Below, piece after piece: positions 1 to 8,684 of a DNA stretch of 64,000 bases. A program made the translations under genes and the position numbers. Numbering within the stretch: position 1 is the first letter of the stretch; each line of letters opens with the position of its first letter. The notes under the pieces are model-generated. The model was not told where the DNA came from. It did no database searches and worked only from the letters and a program-made list of their open reading frames with translations. Source of the DNA: CAVYGN01 sp964413265 (GTDB lineage Bacteria; Spirochaetota; Brevinematia; Brevinematales; JAOACQ01); contig CAYPRX010000018.1 in the NCBI GenBank assembly GCA_964413265.1, forward strand, positions 1 through 64,000, given 5' to 3'.

Positions 1-1
1 G

Positions 2-652
2 GAGGAATCCACTCTGATAGCAAGGCTTGCAAATGTTGGGAAATTATCAAAGGAAGATGTTGTCAGGTTCGGGGCGACCGGCCCGACCGCGAGGGCTGCG
101 GGCATAGGAAAGGATATCAGGCATGATGATCCATATGCGGCTTATACCGATGTAACTTTTAATGTCATTACGGATGACCATGCCGACGTCCTTGGAAGGA
201 CAATAGTAAGGGTAAAGGAGCTTATGGAAAGCTACAGCATTATCAGACAGCTCTTGAAAAAGATGCCTGATGGTCCAATATCGGTTAAAGCACCGAGAAA
301 GATCCCCGAAGGAGAGGCTGTAAGCCGTTATGAAGCACCGCGCGGCGAAGATTTTCATTACGTCAGAGGCAACGGATCTGAAAAACCTGAAAGGGTAAAG
401 GTCAGGGCTCCGACGTTAGCCAATCTTGCAGCCATATCGCACATGATCGAAGGCGGCTACCTGGCTGATGTTCCTATAGTAATAGCGGCCATTGATCCCT
501 GTTTTTCATGTACAGACAGAATGTTATCCATTAATGGTCTGGATAAAGGCATGGAATCGCTGATGGACTGGGAAAGCCTCAGGAACTACAGTATTGAATG
601 GTACAAGACTAATCGCGGAATAGATATGAATAAGATCAATGCTTTGAGATAA
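2..652 (+). CDS. Group 4 [NiFe]-hydrogenase large (catalytic) subunit, C-terminal part
   Basis: The 5' end is cut by the window edge; 216 residues of the C-terminal half remain, in frame from base 2. This subunit holds the NiFe active site of a membrane-bound, energy-converting hydrogenase (Ech/Mbh/Hyc class) that evolves H2 from reduced ferredoxin at the inner membrane. The second Cys pair is visible as DPCFSCTDR at 494-520, the group 4 signature that ligates nickel. It is followed by a 43-residue tail beginning with Met, which in HycE-type subunits is removed by a protease after the Arg. That protease is encoded three genes downstream. The next genes are NuoH-like and ferredoxin subunits, so the order is large subunit, NuoH, NuoI, as in Mbh-type operons. 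The first Cys pair and the other subunits lie outside the window. Confidence 0.93.
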   Translation, partial: EESTLIARLANVGKLSKEDVVRFGATGPTARAAGIGKDIRHDDPYAAYTDVTFNVITDDHADVLGRTIVRVKELMESYSIIRQLLKKMPDGPISVKAPRKIPEGEAVSRYEAPRGEDFHYVRGNGSEKPERVKVRAPTLANLAAISHMIEGGYLADVPIVIAAIDPCFSCTDRMLSINGLDKGMESLMDWESLRNYSIEWYKTNRGIDMNKINALR

Positions 653-668
653 GGGCGGTATTATATTC

Positions 669-1628
669 ATGGCAGAAGCTTTTGCAAACCTTTTTAAGAT
701 AATCGTGTTTCCGGGACTTATATTTTTGTCGGTATATTCCCTTCTTGTAGAATTTATCGATAGAAAGCTGTATGCCAGATTTCAAAACCGTATAGGTCCC
801 CCATGGTTTCAGCCTCTCGCTGATTTTATTAAACTGCTTGGAAAAGAGGCTATAATACCGGAAGAAGCTGATAAAAGAATGTTCAGATACATACCGTCAT
901 TCGCCCTCGCTGCAGTTTGTACTGCCTTTTTGTATATACCCCTCTGGGGTATCAAGTCTCTGTACCCGTTCAACGGAGATGTAATTGTGGTTCTCTATCT
1001 CCTCACGATACCGACGCTGGCATTTTTTCTGGCCGGCTGGTACTCTACTTCTTTATTTGCCTGCCTTGGTTCTGTAAGGACCCTGACTCAGCTGTTTGCC
1101 TACGAAGTTCCTCTTATTATGTCCATACTGGGGCCTACAATACTTGCGGGAAACTACGGGAACTGGTCGCTTTCGGGTGTTTCAGCTTTCTACGCATCGC
1201 ATCCGCTTCTTCTGCTCCTTAACATACCTGCTTTTTTTGTGGCTCTTGTTGCGATCCAGGGAAAACTTGAAAGGGTACCTTTCGATATTCCCGAAGCTGA
1301 AACCGAGATAGTAGCCGGAGCTTTTACCGAATACAGCGGAAAATACCTGGCACTTTTCAGGATATCAATCGATATTGAAATGGTTGTGGCTGCTGCTCTT
1401 ATTTCGGCCGTATTTTTTCCGTTCTTTATCGGCGGGAGCAGCATAATCGGAATGGCATTATTTGTAGTCAAGACAATCCTTGTTGTTTTTTTGCTTTCCG
1501 CTGTCCGTGCTGCAATGGCAAGGCTCCGTATAGAGCAGATGGTATCATTCTGCTGGCGCGTTCTTACACCTTTGGCGATATTCCAGGTGCTGGCGAATTT
1601 AATAATTAAAGAGGTTTTAAGGATATGA
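669..1628 (+). CDS. Membrane-bound hydrogenase NuoH/EchB/MbhM-like ion-translocating subunit
   Basis: 319-residue polytopic membrane protein of the complex I NuoH (ND1) family, which docks the hydrogenase peripheral arm to the membrane and takes part in proton or sodium translocation. Family signatures are clear: DRKLYARFQNRIGPP at residues 31-45 followed by ADFIKLLGKE, and PFDIPEAETEIV from residue 204 followed by EYSGKYLALF. About eight hydrophobic segments are visible. Length matches NuoH and EchB. It starts 16 bp after the large subunit and ends in a 4-bp ATGA overlap with the ferredoxin gene, so the genes are translationally coupled. NuoH of a true complex I is unlikely because the upstream partner carries the NiFe cysteines. 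Confidence 0.92.
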   Translation: MAEAFANLFKIIVFPGLIFLSVYSLLVEFIDRKLYARFQNRIGPPWFQPLADFIKLLGKEAIIPEEADKRMFRYIPSFALAAVCTAFLYIPLWGIKSLYPFNGDVIVVLYLLTIPTLAFFLAGWYSTSLFACLGSVRTLTQLFAYEVPLIMSILGPTILAGNYGNWSLSGVSAFYASHPLLLLLNIPAFFVALVAIQGKLERVPFDIPEAETEIVAGAFTEYSGKYLALFRISIDIEMVVAAALISAVFFPFFIGGSSIIGMALFVVKTILVVFLLSAVRAAMARLRIEQMVSFCWRVLTPLAIFQVLANLIIKEVLRI

Positions 1629-1972
1629 GAAATCCCGGCAAAATGATTCCCCTGATAATGAAAATGGCTGTAAGAAAACCGGCGACGGTATTATATCCAT
1701 TTATAAAGGTGGAAATGCCAGACAGGTTCAGGGGGAAACTGAAATTCGAGCAGATTAAATGTATTGGATGCAGGATGTGTGAAAGGGACTGCCCGTCTAA
1801 TGCTATCAAGATTGAAAAAGTGGGTGAAAAGCTTTTCGACGCATATGTATACCTTGACAGATGCATATACTGCGGCCAGTGCGTTGACAGCTGCCCCAGA
1901 AAAGCACTCGAGAATACAAAAGATTATGAACTGGCCAATTTTGACCATGAACACCTAAAGGTGAAGATATAA
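1625..1972 (+). CDS. Hydrogenase ferredoxin-like subunit (NuoI/EchF/MbhN-like), two [4Fe-4S]
   Basis: 115-residue polyferredoxin subunit that wires electrons from ferredoxin into the hydrogenase. Two complete CxxCxxCxxxCP motifs are present: Cys46, 49, 52, 56 and Cys80, 83, 86, 90. Each predicts a [4Fe-4S] cluster, as in NuoI and EchF. The first 40 residues are basic and hydrophobic and probably contact the membrane arm. It overlaps the NuoH-like gene by 4 bp and is followed after 22 bp by the maturation protease. The arrangement supports one hydrogenase operon; only its distal part is in this window. Confidence 0.93.
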   Translation: MRNPGKMIPLIMKMAVRKPATVLYPFIKVEMPDRFRGKLKFEQIKCIGCRMCERDCPSNAIKIEKVGEKLFDAYVYLDRCIYCGQCVDSCPRKALENTKDYELANFDHEHLKVKI

Positions 1973-1994
1973 ATACTCGTCTGGAGTCATTAAA

Positions 1995-2528
1995 GTGGCG
2001 CAACCGGTAAACCAATCAATCGAACAGATGGTTAAGTCCGCATTTTCTTCAGGAGAAAGGATTATAATTTTAGGGGTAGGATCATCCCTCAACTGCGATG
2101 ACGGTGCAGGTCCGGCAGTTGCTGAAAAGCTGATAAACTGTATGAATGGCGATTTCCCTGAAAACATGAGAGTCTATAACGGGTGTGCTTCTCCTGAAAA
2201 TCTAACAGGTGAGATCAAAAGATTTTCTCCAAATACATTAATTATAATAGATGCCGCTGATTTTTCAGGGACTCCCGGCAGTATAAAAACTATCGATATG
2301 AAGAACATCACAGGGACCGGATTCAGCTCTCACATGCTCCCGGTCAGTATAATGGCTGATTACCTGGAAAAGGAAACCGGCTGTAAAACAATCATGATTG
2401 GAATACAACCGGCAAGCATTTTATACGGTAATGAATTATCGGAACAGGTCGCCTCTACAGTCAGAAAGATCACTAAAATAATGATGAAAAACATTAAAAA
2501 ATTTTCGGATCAGTTTCAGAACGGATAA
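1995..2528 (+). CDS. [NiFe]-hydrogenase maturation endopeptidase, HycI family
   Basis: 177 residues. HycI/HyaD-type proteases remove the C-terminal tail of the large subunit after nickel insertion. The family motif appears as ILGVGSSLNCDDGAGP (Asp35/Asp36), with IIDAADFSG (Asp86) and SSHMLPVSI (His113). These are the expected nickel-sensing acidic and His positions, with about 50 and 27 residues between them, close to E. coli HycI (Asp16, Asp62, His90). A late IGIQP motif is also typical. The start is GTG; no ATG is well placed upstream. The likely substrate is the large subunit at the window start, cut between Arg and Met in DPCFSCTDR-M. The LacI-type regulator follows after only 15 bp. Confidence 0.92.
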   Translation: MAQPVNQSIEQMVKSAFSSGERIIILGVGSSLNCDDGAGPAVAEKLINCMNGDFPENMRVYNGCASPENLTGEIKRFSPNTLIIIDAADFSGTPGSIKTIDMKNITGTGFSSHMLPVSIMADYLEKETGCKTIMIGIQPASILYGNELSEQVASTVRKITKIMMKNIKKFSDQFQNG

Positions 2529-2543
2529 TTGGAGAATTTTGTT

Positions 2544-3530
2544 ATGGCCATTACTGTCAAGGATGTAGCCATAAAAGCCGGGGTTTCAACGGCAACCGTA
2601 TCAAGGGTTATTAACGGGGAAAAGAGGATCAGGGAGGAGACGAGGCAGAAAGTTTTCGACAGCATGAAGAAACTGAATTATCAAATCAATTCCATAGCGA
2701 GAAGTCTTAAAATAAATAAAACCTTCACAATAGGGATGATCACTACAGAAATGACGAATGATTTTTTTATGAGCGTAGCTGAAGGAGTCGAAAGGGAACT
2801 TCATAAAAACGGTTACAGCCTTCTAATCTGCAGTTCAAACGAAAGCGTTGAAGGCGAAAAAGATCGCATAAAGCTTATGCTGGAAAAATGCGTGGATGGC
2901 ATGATTATCATAGCATCTTCCAACCAGGGAAGTCATTTTAATTCTTTTGTCCAGCATGGCATTCCCGCAGTGTTGATAGACCGGCTGGTTGACGATTTTA
3001 CATCGGATGCTGTTCTGGCTGACAACAGCGATGGTTCATACAGGGCTATAGAGTATTTAATCGGACGCGGGATCAGAAGAATAGGATTTATCGGCGGGGA
3101 TATGAGGCTTACCCCGGCAAGGGAGAGGTATGAGGGGTATAAAAAAGCATTGAAAGATCACAACATTCCCGAAGAAGAAAAAATCATAAAATTCGGAGAT
3201 TTTCATATCCAGAGCGGCTATGATATAATGAAAGAGATCATTGAAAACGATCATGAGCTGTCAAATGTTTTTATTTCCAATTATTATATGCATCTGGGTG
3301 CTATGAAATATATTCAGGAGAATAGATCTGATCTCAAAAGTGGCATAACTATTGCCAGTTTTGATGATATGTATATTTCCTCTATATTGGGTTATTCATG
3401 CGTGAGAGTAAGGCAGCCTGTTCTAGAGATGGGAACAAAGGCAACTGATCTGCTGTTAAGCAGAATCAGAAATGAAGATATACCGTACCCGATGATATTA
3501 CGATTGAAAACTGAATTGATAAAGGACTGA
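2544..3530 (+). CDS. LacI-family transcriptional regulator (probable fucose regulon repressor)
   Basis: 328 residues from the ATG at 2544, which has GGAG nine bases upstream; a TTG at 2529 would add five residues and lacks this. The N-terminal LacI helix-turn-helix is clear (ITVKDVAIKAGVSTATVSRV), followed by the hinge helix and a periplasmic-binding-protein-like effector domain from about residue 58 to the end (IGMITTEMTNDFFMSVAEG). Length is typical. It lies 15 bp behind the hydrogenase protease and directly upstream of the fucU-yesNM unit. Three matching CG-centred palindromes of LacI type sit before fucU, the ABC transporter and fucI. I infer that this protein binds them and responds to a fucose pathway metabolite. 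No copy of the palindrome precedes its own gene. Confidence 0.9.
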   Translation: MAITVKDVAIKAGVSTATVSRVINGEKRIREETRQKVFDSMKKLNYQINSIARSLKINKTFTIGMITTEMTNDFFMSVAEGVERELHKNGYSLLICSSNESVEGEKDRIKLMLEKCVDGMIIIASSNQGSHFNSFVQHGIPAVLIDRLVDDFTSDAVLADNSDGSYRAIEYLIGRGIRRIGFIGGDMRLTPARERYEGYKKALKDHNIPEEEKIIKFGDFHIQSGYDIMKEIIENDHELSNVFISNYYMHLGAMKYIQENRSDLKSGITIASFDDMYISSILGYSCVRVRQPVLEMGTKATDLLLSRIRNEDIPYPMILRLKTELIKD

Positions 3531-3545
3531 GTCGATCCTTACCCC

Positions 3546-3575
3546 TTGACGGTGAAAGAGTGAATATGATAGCAT
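3546..3575 (+). promoter_or_regulatory. Possible sigma-70-like promoter for fucU-yesNM
   Basis: TTGACG at 3546-3551 and TAGCAT at 3570-3575 are 18 bp apart. An alternative -10, TATGAT at 3565-3570, would have a spacer of only 13. The operator palindrome begins two bases after TAGCAT, so a repressor there would block the start site. Confidence 0.4.
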
Positions 3576-3576
3576 G

Positions 3577-3590
3577 TGTAAACGATTACA
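3577..3590. promoter_or_regulatory. LacI-type operator 1, upstream of fucU
   Basis: TGTAAACGATTACA is a 14-bp near-perfect palindrome with the central CG typical of LacI-family operators. It is identical to the site at 8642-8655 and differs by one base from the perfect palindrome at 15576-15589. It lies 26 bp upstream of the fucU start codon. Confidence 0.75.
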
Positions 3591-3616
3591 CTCTGAATTT
3601 GTAATGAGGAGGGTTT

Positions 3617-4057
3617 ATGCTGAAGGGAATTCCATTGATTATATCCCCGGATCTTATGCTGGTAATGATGACGATGGGTCATGGTGATGAAATTGTACTG
3701 GCAGATGGAAACTTTCCTGCCGAGACCTGCGCTCAGAGGCTTGTCCGCTGCGACGGACACGATGTTCCTGATCTGCTGGACGCTATCTTAAAATTTTTAC
3801 CTCTGGACAGTTATGTACCGAAACCAGCCGGACTTATGGCTGTTGTGCCTGGAGACAATGTGAAGCCAATAATCTGGGATGAATATAAGAAAATTATCCA
3901 GAGCCATGAGCCGGAATTTAAGGAATTTGAAATGATAGAAAGGTTTGCTTTTTACGAACGGGCAAGAAAGGCATTTGCCGTTGTGGCTACAAGCGAAAGG
4001 GCTTTATATGCCAACATTATCCTGAAAAAGGGCGTCGTCTCGGCAGAAAAAGCATAA
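3617..4057 (+). CDS. fucU: L-fucose mutarotase, RbsD/FucU family
   Basis: 146 residues, the usual FucU length. RbsD/FucU proteins interconvert the anomers of L-fucose or pyranose and furanose forms of ribose, feeding the isomerase in the cytoplasm. The N-terminal motif GHGDEIVLADGNFP (His22, Asp30) is the family signature, and the long C-terminal portion with the FYERARKAFAVVATSERALYAN stretch fits FucU rather than the shorter RbsD. AGGAGGG lies close before the ATG. It is the first gene behind operator 1, followed after 12 bp by the yesN-type regulator. With fucI nearby, L-fucose is the most likely substrate. Confidence 0.88.
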   Translation: MLKGIPLIISPDLMLVMMTMGHGDEIVLADGNFPAETCAQRLVRCDGHDVPDLLDAILKFLPLDSYVPKPAGLMAVVPGDNVKPIIWDEYKKIIQSHEPEFKEFEMIERFAFYERARKAFAVVATSERALYANIILKKGVVSAEKA

Positions 4058-4069
4058 AAGAGGCTATTT

Positions 4070-5722
4070 ATGCCGGAATATAAGTTATTATTGGTAGACG
4101 ATGATTCCATTATAAGGGATGAAATGAGGGATTATGTGGCATGGGAAAAGCACGGCTTTCAATTTTTAGCCGGCTGTGAGGACGGAAAACAGGCAATAGA
4201 TGTCATCGAGAAATCCAGGCCGGATGTAATAATTACTGACATCTGCATGCCTTTTCTAGATGGTCTTGAATTGTCAAAGTATGTTTCGGAACGTTTTCCA
4301 AAAACAAAAATTATTCTTTTAACGGGATATGACGAGTTTAATTATGCACAGAAAGCTGTTAAGCTTAATGCATATGATTTTATTTTAAAACCGATCACTC
4401 CAGACGATCTGATAAGTTTACTTAACAAGCTGAAAAGTGATTTGGACAGGGAGCAGGCTCAGCTTAAAGATATGGAAGAACTAAAAATAAAAGTAAATGA
4501 GAGCATGCCCTTGTTAAAAGAGCGTTTCCTCAACAAAATTCTCAGCGGCAGGCTGAACCTTCAGGAATTGCAAAACCGCCTGAATTACTTTTCCATTGAA
4601 TTCAGATACCCCTATTTTTCAGTTCTGGTACTGGATATAGATAATCTGGATGAACTAAAAATTCGGGATCAGGAAGAAAATTACGAACTGCTGGCCATGA
4701 ATGTGCAGGATTGCTGTAAAAAATTTCTTAAATCACAGGAGTTGGAAGGCACGCTTGACAGCCAGGTTTTTTTTAACAGTAATGAATACCTAGTTCTCAT
4801 TATAAATAGGATATCCATAGATTATCTCGGGAAGGATATGATCGCTCTGGCAGAAAATATCAGGCAGTCAGTTGAACAAAACTGCGGATGTACCGTGACT
4901 ATCGGCATTGGAACACCGGCTAAAAGCGTAATGGAGATTCCCGTCTCATATGAAAATGCGGTTTCTTCTCTTGAATACCGTTTTCTTATGGGTAATAACC
5001 AGGTTATCTGCTATACCGACTTGATTCAGACCCAGACTGTCCGGATGGTGTCGAAAAGGGATTGGGGCAAAGAAATAACATTTTCCCTGAAGACGGAAAA
5101 GCCTGAAAAGACCAAGATGATAATACATGAGATGGTTGAGAACTTAAAATCCAGCATTATACCCATTGAAAAATGCAATATTTATGTACAGATCGTCATA
5201 GCATCCATTTATTCCATACTGGATGAGTTATCCATTACCGAAAGCGAGGTATTCGGTAATGTTAAGAACCCTTTTGTCCATCTTTCGCAGTTTAAAACCC
5301 TGGATCACCTTGAAAAATGGCTTTTTGAGATTACTGATAGGATCTCTGAATTAATCCTTGAAAAAAAAGATGAATTCGACAGGCAAAAAATCAATCGGGG
5401 CCTGAAATACATCATGGAAAATTATAATAACGAGAATCTCAGCCTGTCTTCCATATGCTACTTCCTCTGTACCAGTAAAAGCCGTTTCAGCCCGCTCTTT
5501 AAGAAATATACAGGCCAGACATTTATAGAGTATCTGACCCGCTACAGGGTTAACAAGGCTATGGAACTTCTTAAAACTACTCAATTGAAGACTTATGAGG
5601 TTGCCAACAGATCAGGATTTGTCGATCCGCATTATTTCGGCCTGATCTTTAAAAAAATTACTAACAGAACTCCCTCTCAATATCGTGAAGAAGGCAGTCA
5701 AAATGATGACAAAGCGCTTTAA
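4070..5722 (+). CDS. YesN-type response regulator, REC plus AraC HTH
   Basis: 550 residues. An N-terminal receiver domain (about 1-120) has the acidic pair Asp10-Asp12, the phosphoacceptor Asp57 in IITDICMP and Lys107 in FILKPI. A middle region of about 300 residues resembles the linker of YesN regulators (cyclase-like fold, no GGDEF motif seen). The C-terminal 100 residues hold two AraC-type helix-turn-helices, with SICYFLCTSKSRFSPLFKKY and the closing VANRSGFVDPHYFGLIFKK. The partner kinase follows with overlapping codons. Systems of this kind activate sugar-transport operons, so the downstream CUT2 importer is a natural target. That target is inferred, not visible. Confidence 0.92.
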   Translation: MPEYKLLLVDDDSIIRDEMRDYVAWEKHGFQFLAGCEDGKQAIDVIEKSRPDVIITDICMPFLDGLELSKYVSERFPKTKIILLTGYDEFNYAQKAVKLNAYDFILKPITPDDLISLLNKLKSDLDREQAQLKDMEELKIKVNESMPLLKERFLNKILSGRLNLQELQNRLNYFSIEFRYPYFSVLVLDIDNLDELKIRDQEENYELLAMNVQDCCKKFLKSQELEGTLDSQVFFNSNEYLVLIINRISIDYLGKDMIALAENIRQSVEQNCGCTVTIGIGTPAKSVMEIPVSYENAVSSLEYRFLMGNNQVICYTDLIQTQTVRMVSKRDWGKEITFSLKTEKPEKTKMIIHEMVENLKSSIIPIEKCNIYVQIVIASIYSILDELSITESEVFGNVKNPFVHLSQFKTLDHLEKWLFEITDRISELILEKKDEFDRQKINRGLKYIMENYNNENLSLSSICYFLCTSKSRFSPLFKKYTGQTFIEYLTRYRVNKAMELLKTTQLKTYEVANRSGFVDPHYFGLIFKKITNRTPSQYREEGSQNDDKAL

Positions 5723-7505
5723 AAGCATTCAATCAAGCATGACACTTGCATTTTCGACCTTTTTTATACTATTTATTATTGGAATGGATATGGTAAACTA
5801 CAATCTGGCAGAGGATATGGTCTATAAAATATCAATGGAGAACACGGACCGGCTGGTGGATCAGGCTTACAGGAATATCCTCTCCTATATTCAATATATG
5901 AAGCATATATCGACCATTGTATATAATAATAAAGACGTTCAGGAATACCTTGCGGATTATAACACTTTAACTCCAGGTGAAAGGGTTTATTACAGGGATA
6001 AGATCGTCGATTTCATCAGATCCATACAGCAGACAAGAACAGATATAAACCTTATAATGATTTTCGGATACAGGGGAGGAATGATCTCCAACAGGGATAA
6101 GACCCCCATAAAGAAATTCATCAATTACACAAAGCAGGCATGGTATATAAACGCACAGTCTGCCGGCGGATATCCGGCCATCAGTCCTTCCCATATTCAG
6201 AATTTTTTTAATAAGGAGTACCGGTGGGTAGTCAGCCTTAGCAGGGAGATACGCTCACAGGGTCAAATCCCATTAGGTATTTTACTCGTGGATCTGAACT
6301 TCGATATTATTTCAGACATCTGCAATAATATGATGCAGGGCAAAAACGGATATTTTTTTATTGTAGACCACTCAGGAAGGATTATCTATCATCCTCAGCA
6401 GCAATTGATATACAGTGAAATTAAAAAAGAAATGATCAACAAGGTGATTACAGGAAATGACGGCAGCTTTACAGTTGAAGACGAAGGGATCAAAAAAATA
6501 TATACCGTCAAATCATCTCTGGATCCAGACTGGAAGATTGTGGGAGTAACATATCTGAACGCATTAATTGAAAACAGGGTAAAGATCCAGTCATATTATT
6601 TGATCCTGGCGTTGATATCCGTTTTTTTCATAATACTGATCTCATTACTGCTTTCGAGGAGAATCTCGAAGCCGATCAAGTCTCTCCGTCTTTCAATGAA
6701 GAAAGTTGAGGTCGGTAATTTTGCCATTAATATAAAAGAAAAAATCGAGAGGGACCCTCCTGATGAAATCGGGGACCTTGCAAAAGATTTTAATATTATG
6801 ATCAGCAAAATTAAAGAACTCATGTCACAGATCCTGAGTGAACAGGAACAGAAAAGGGACTATGAACTAAAGGCGCTTCAGGCACAGATCAACCCGCATT
6901 TTCTTTATAATACCCTTGATTCTATTATCTGGCTGGCGGCTAACAACAAATCGGGTGAAGTGCTTCAAATAACCTCTGCACTGGCTAAGCTATTTCGTAT
7001 CGGCATAAGCAAGGGCGAACAATTCATAACGGTTGAAGAAGAGATTGAACATGTGAAAAGCTATTTAACAATTCAGAAAATGAGGTATAAGGATAAGTTT
7101 GACTACTGTATAGATGTTGATCCCTCAATTATGCCTTTTAAGACTATAAAGATAATTCTGCAGCCTTTTGTTGAGAATGCAATTTATCATGGAATAAAAA
7201 ATAAACCCGGGCATGGAAAGATTGATATTAACGGCAGGAAGGAAAAATCGGGGATTCTCTTTGAAATTATCGATGACGGCATCGGCATGACTCAAGAGAG
7301 GATACAGGAGGTCTTTTATCAGAATAACGGGTATTCAGAAAATAGAAAAAATAATCCTGCTTCATTGGGTGTGGGTGTTGTAAATGTCAGCGAAAGGATT
7401 AGACTCTATTTCGGCGAGAAATACGGTTTAAATTGTCACAGTTCAAATGGATCCGGAACCAGGGTAGATATATATTTACCGGTATTGAAGGATAAACCCC
7501 TATGA
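5703..7505 (+). CDS. YesM-type sensor histidine kinase
   Basis: 600 residues if started at ATG 5703, which has AAGG eight bases upstream; a GTG at 5685 is also possible. A first membrane segment (TLAFSTFFILFIIGMDM) is followed by a periplasmic sensor region of about 250 residues. A second segment comes near 6600-6650, then HAMP (RRISKPIKSLRLSM). The His_kinase domain follows with the phosphoacceptor in QINPHFLYNTLD (His399), then HATPase motifs FVENAIYHGI, DDGIGM and GVGVVNVSERI. Its start overlaps the response regulator by 20 bp and its end overlaps the sugar-binding protein by 4 bp. The three genes are therefore expressed together and probably form one signalling unit. Confidence 0.92.
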   Translation: MMTKRFKSIQSSMTLAFSTFFILFIIGMDMVNYNLAEDMVYKISMENTDRLVDQAYRNILSYIQYMKHISTIVYNNKDVQEYLADYNTLTPGERVYYRDKIVDFIRSIQQTRTDINLIMIFGYRGGMISNRDKTPIKKFINYTKQAWYINAQSAGGYPAISPSHIQNFFNKEYRWVVSLSREIRSQGQIPLGILLVDLNFDIISDICNNMMQGKNGYFFIVDHSGRIIYHPQQQLIYSEIKKEMINKVITGNDGSFTVEDEGIKKIYTVKSSLDPDWKIVGVTYLNALIENRVKIQSYYLILALISVFFIILISLLLSRRISKPIKSLRLSMKKVEVGNFAINIKEKIERDPPDEIGDLAKDFNIMISKIKELMSQILSEQEQKRDYELKALQAQINPHFLYNTLDSIIWLAANNKSGEVLQITSALAKLFRIGISKGEQFITVEEEIEHVKSYLTIQKMRYKDKFDYCIDVDPSIMPFKTIKIILQPFVENAIYHGIKNKPGHGKIDINGRKEKSGILFEIIDDGIGMTQERIQEVFYQNNGYSENRKNNPASLGVGVVNVSERIRLYFGEKYGLNCHSSNGSGTRVDIYLPVLKDKPL

Positions 7506-8506
7506 AGAATAAGATCTATACAATTCTAGCGGCGTTAGGCATTATCTTTAGTGCTGCCGTTCTAACCTTTATAATATCAATTCTCAATAAAAGCACAATC
7601 TCATATAAAAACATAAGAATTACTCTGGTGCTCAAAACGATGGATCCGAATATCTATTTCTGGCAGGTGGTTAAAGCGGGTGCTGAAACGGCAAAGGATG
7701 AATATGGAATAAGTTTAAACTTCATAGGACCTGCATATGAAAACGATATTGACGATCAGGTCAGGGAAGTGGAAAACCTCGCCAGTCAAAATCCGTCTAT
7801 TGTTATACTGGCGTCATGCGATTATAACAGGCTTGTACCTGCCGTAGAAAAGCTGCATTCAAAAAAAATCCCGGTACTTACCCTTGATTCTGGCATTAAT
7901 TCTCAAATTCCGGAAAGTTTTATCGCGACTGACAACATAAAAGCCGGGAAGAAAGCCGGGAAAAAAATTATGGATCTTTTATATCCGGGCGATGCAATTG
8001 CCATAATCAGCTATGTGAGAAGTACGTCTACGGCGCTGGAAAGAGAACGCGGAGTGAGGGACGTTATTGAGAGTGTGGGAAAAATAAGGATCGATACGGT
8101 CTATTATACTGACAATTTTACAGATAAAGCAACAGAGTTCACGATGGAATTGATAAAAAGGAAGCCCTATTTAAAAGGAATTGTAAGCTTGAATGAGCCG
8201 ACAACGACCGGTGTGGCAAGAGCCTTAAAAAGAATGAATAACAATAATCATGTAAAGCTGGTCGGTTTTGACAGCAGTATAGAAGAAATTGAATTTCTTG
8301 AAGAGGGGATAATTCAGGCGCTCGTAGTCCAGAAGCCTTTTAATATGGGCTATCTTGGCATCAAAACAGCGATTGATTACTTGAAAGGTAAAAAGGTGAA
8401 TAAATCAATAGATACTGATTCAAGCCTCATAACTCTTGATAATTTATATGATGAAGAAAATCAAAAATTGCTTTTTCCTTTAATAAATGAAAACTCAGTA
8501 AAATAA
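7502..8506 (+). CDS. Membrane-anchored periplasmic sugar-binding protein (sensor partner)
   Basis: 334 residues. A hydrophobic N-terminal segment (about 7-28) without a lipobox or clear cleavage site suggests a signal anchor. The rest is a type I periplasmic-binding fold of the ribose/galactose family: ITLVLKTMDPNIYFWQVVKAG at the start, VLTLDSGINS mid-domain, VGFDSSIEEIEFLEEG later. It is related to the importer's own binding protein at 11263 but sits in the kinase operon, sharing ATGA with yesM. I infer a sensory job: presenting a bound sugar to the kinase rather than to the permease. The alternative is a second transport receptor for the same importer. Confidence 0.85.
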   Translation: MKNKIYTILAALGIIFSAAVLTFIISILNKSTISYKNIRITLVLKTMDPNIYFWQVVKAGAETAKDEYGISLNFIGPAYENDIDDQVREVENLASQNPSIVILASCDYNRLVPAVEKLHSKKIPVLTLDSGINSQIPESFIATDNIKAGKKAGKKIMDLLYPGDAIAIISYVRSTSTALERERGVRDVIESVGKIRIDTVYYTDNFTDKATEFTMELIKRKPYLKGIVSLNEPTTTGVARALKRMNNNNHVKLVGFDSSIEEIEFLEEGIIQALVVQKPFNMGYLGIKTAIDYLKGKKVNKSIDTDSSLITLDNLYDEENQKLLFPLINENSVK

Positions 8507-8570
8507 TTTTACAGTATGGATGGGTTATTAATTTCGGGAAGATTTTAACTGTTTTTGGGAAAAATTTCAA

Positions 8571-8599
8571 TTGCTTTTACATATTACTGACTTTATAAT
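8571..8599 (+). promoter_or_regulatory. Promoter of the sugar ABC transporter operon
   Basis: TTGCTT at 8571-8576 and TATAAT at 8594-8599 with a 17-bp spacer. The expected start near 8606 leaves a leader of about 80 nt containing operator 2, so repression would act as a roadblock downstream of the start. Confidence 0.6.
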
Positions 8600-8641
8600 T
8601 AAACAATTAAATTTAAGAAAAAAAAGGTCTTTCTAAAAATT

Positions 8642-8655
8642 TGTAAACGATTACA
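8642..8655. promoter_or_regulatory. LacI-type operator 2, upstream of ABC importer
   Basis: TGTAAACGATTACA, identical to operator 1, placed in the leader 29 bp before the TTG start codon of the ATPase gene. Confidence 0.75.
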
Positions 8656-8684
8656 TTATCATTGGGTTTTCAGGGGAGCATAAT

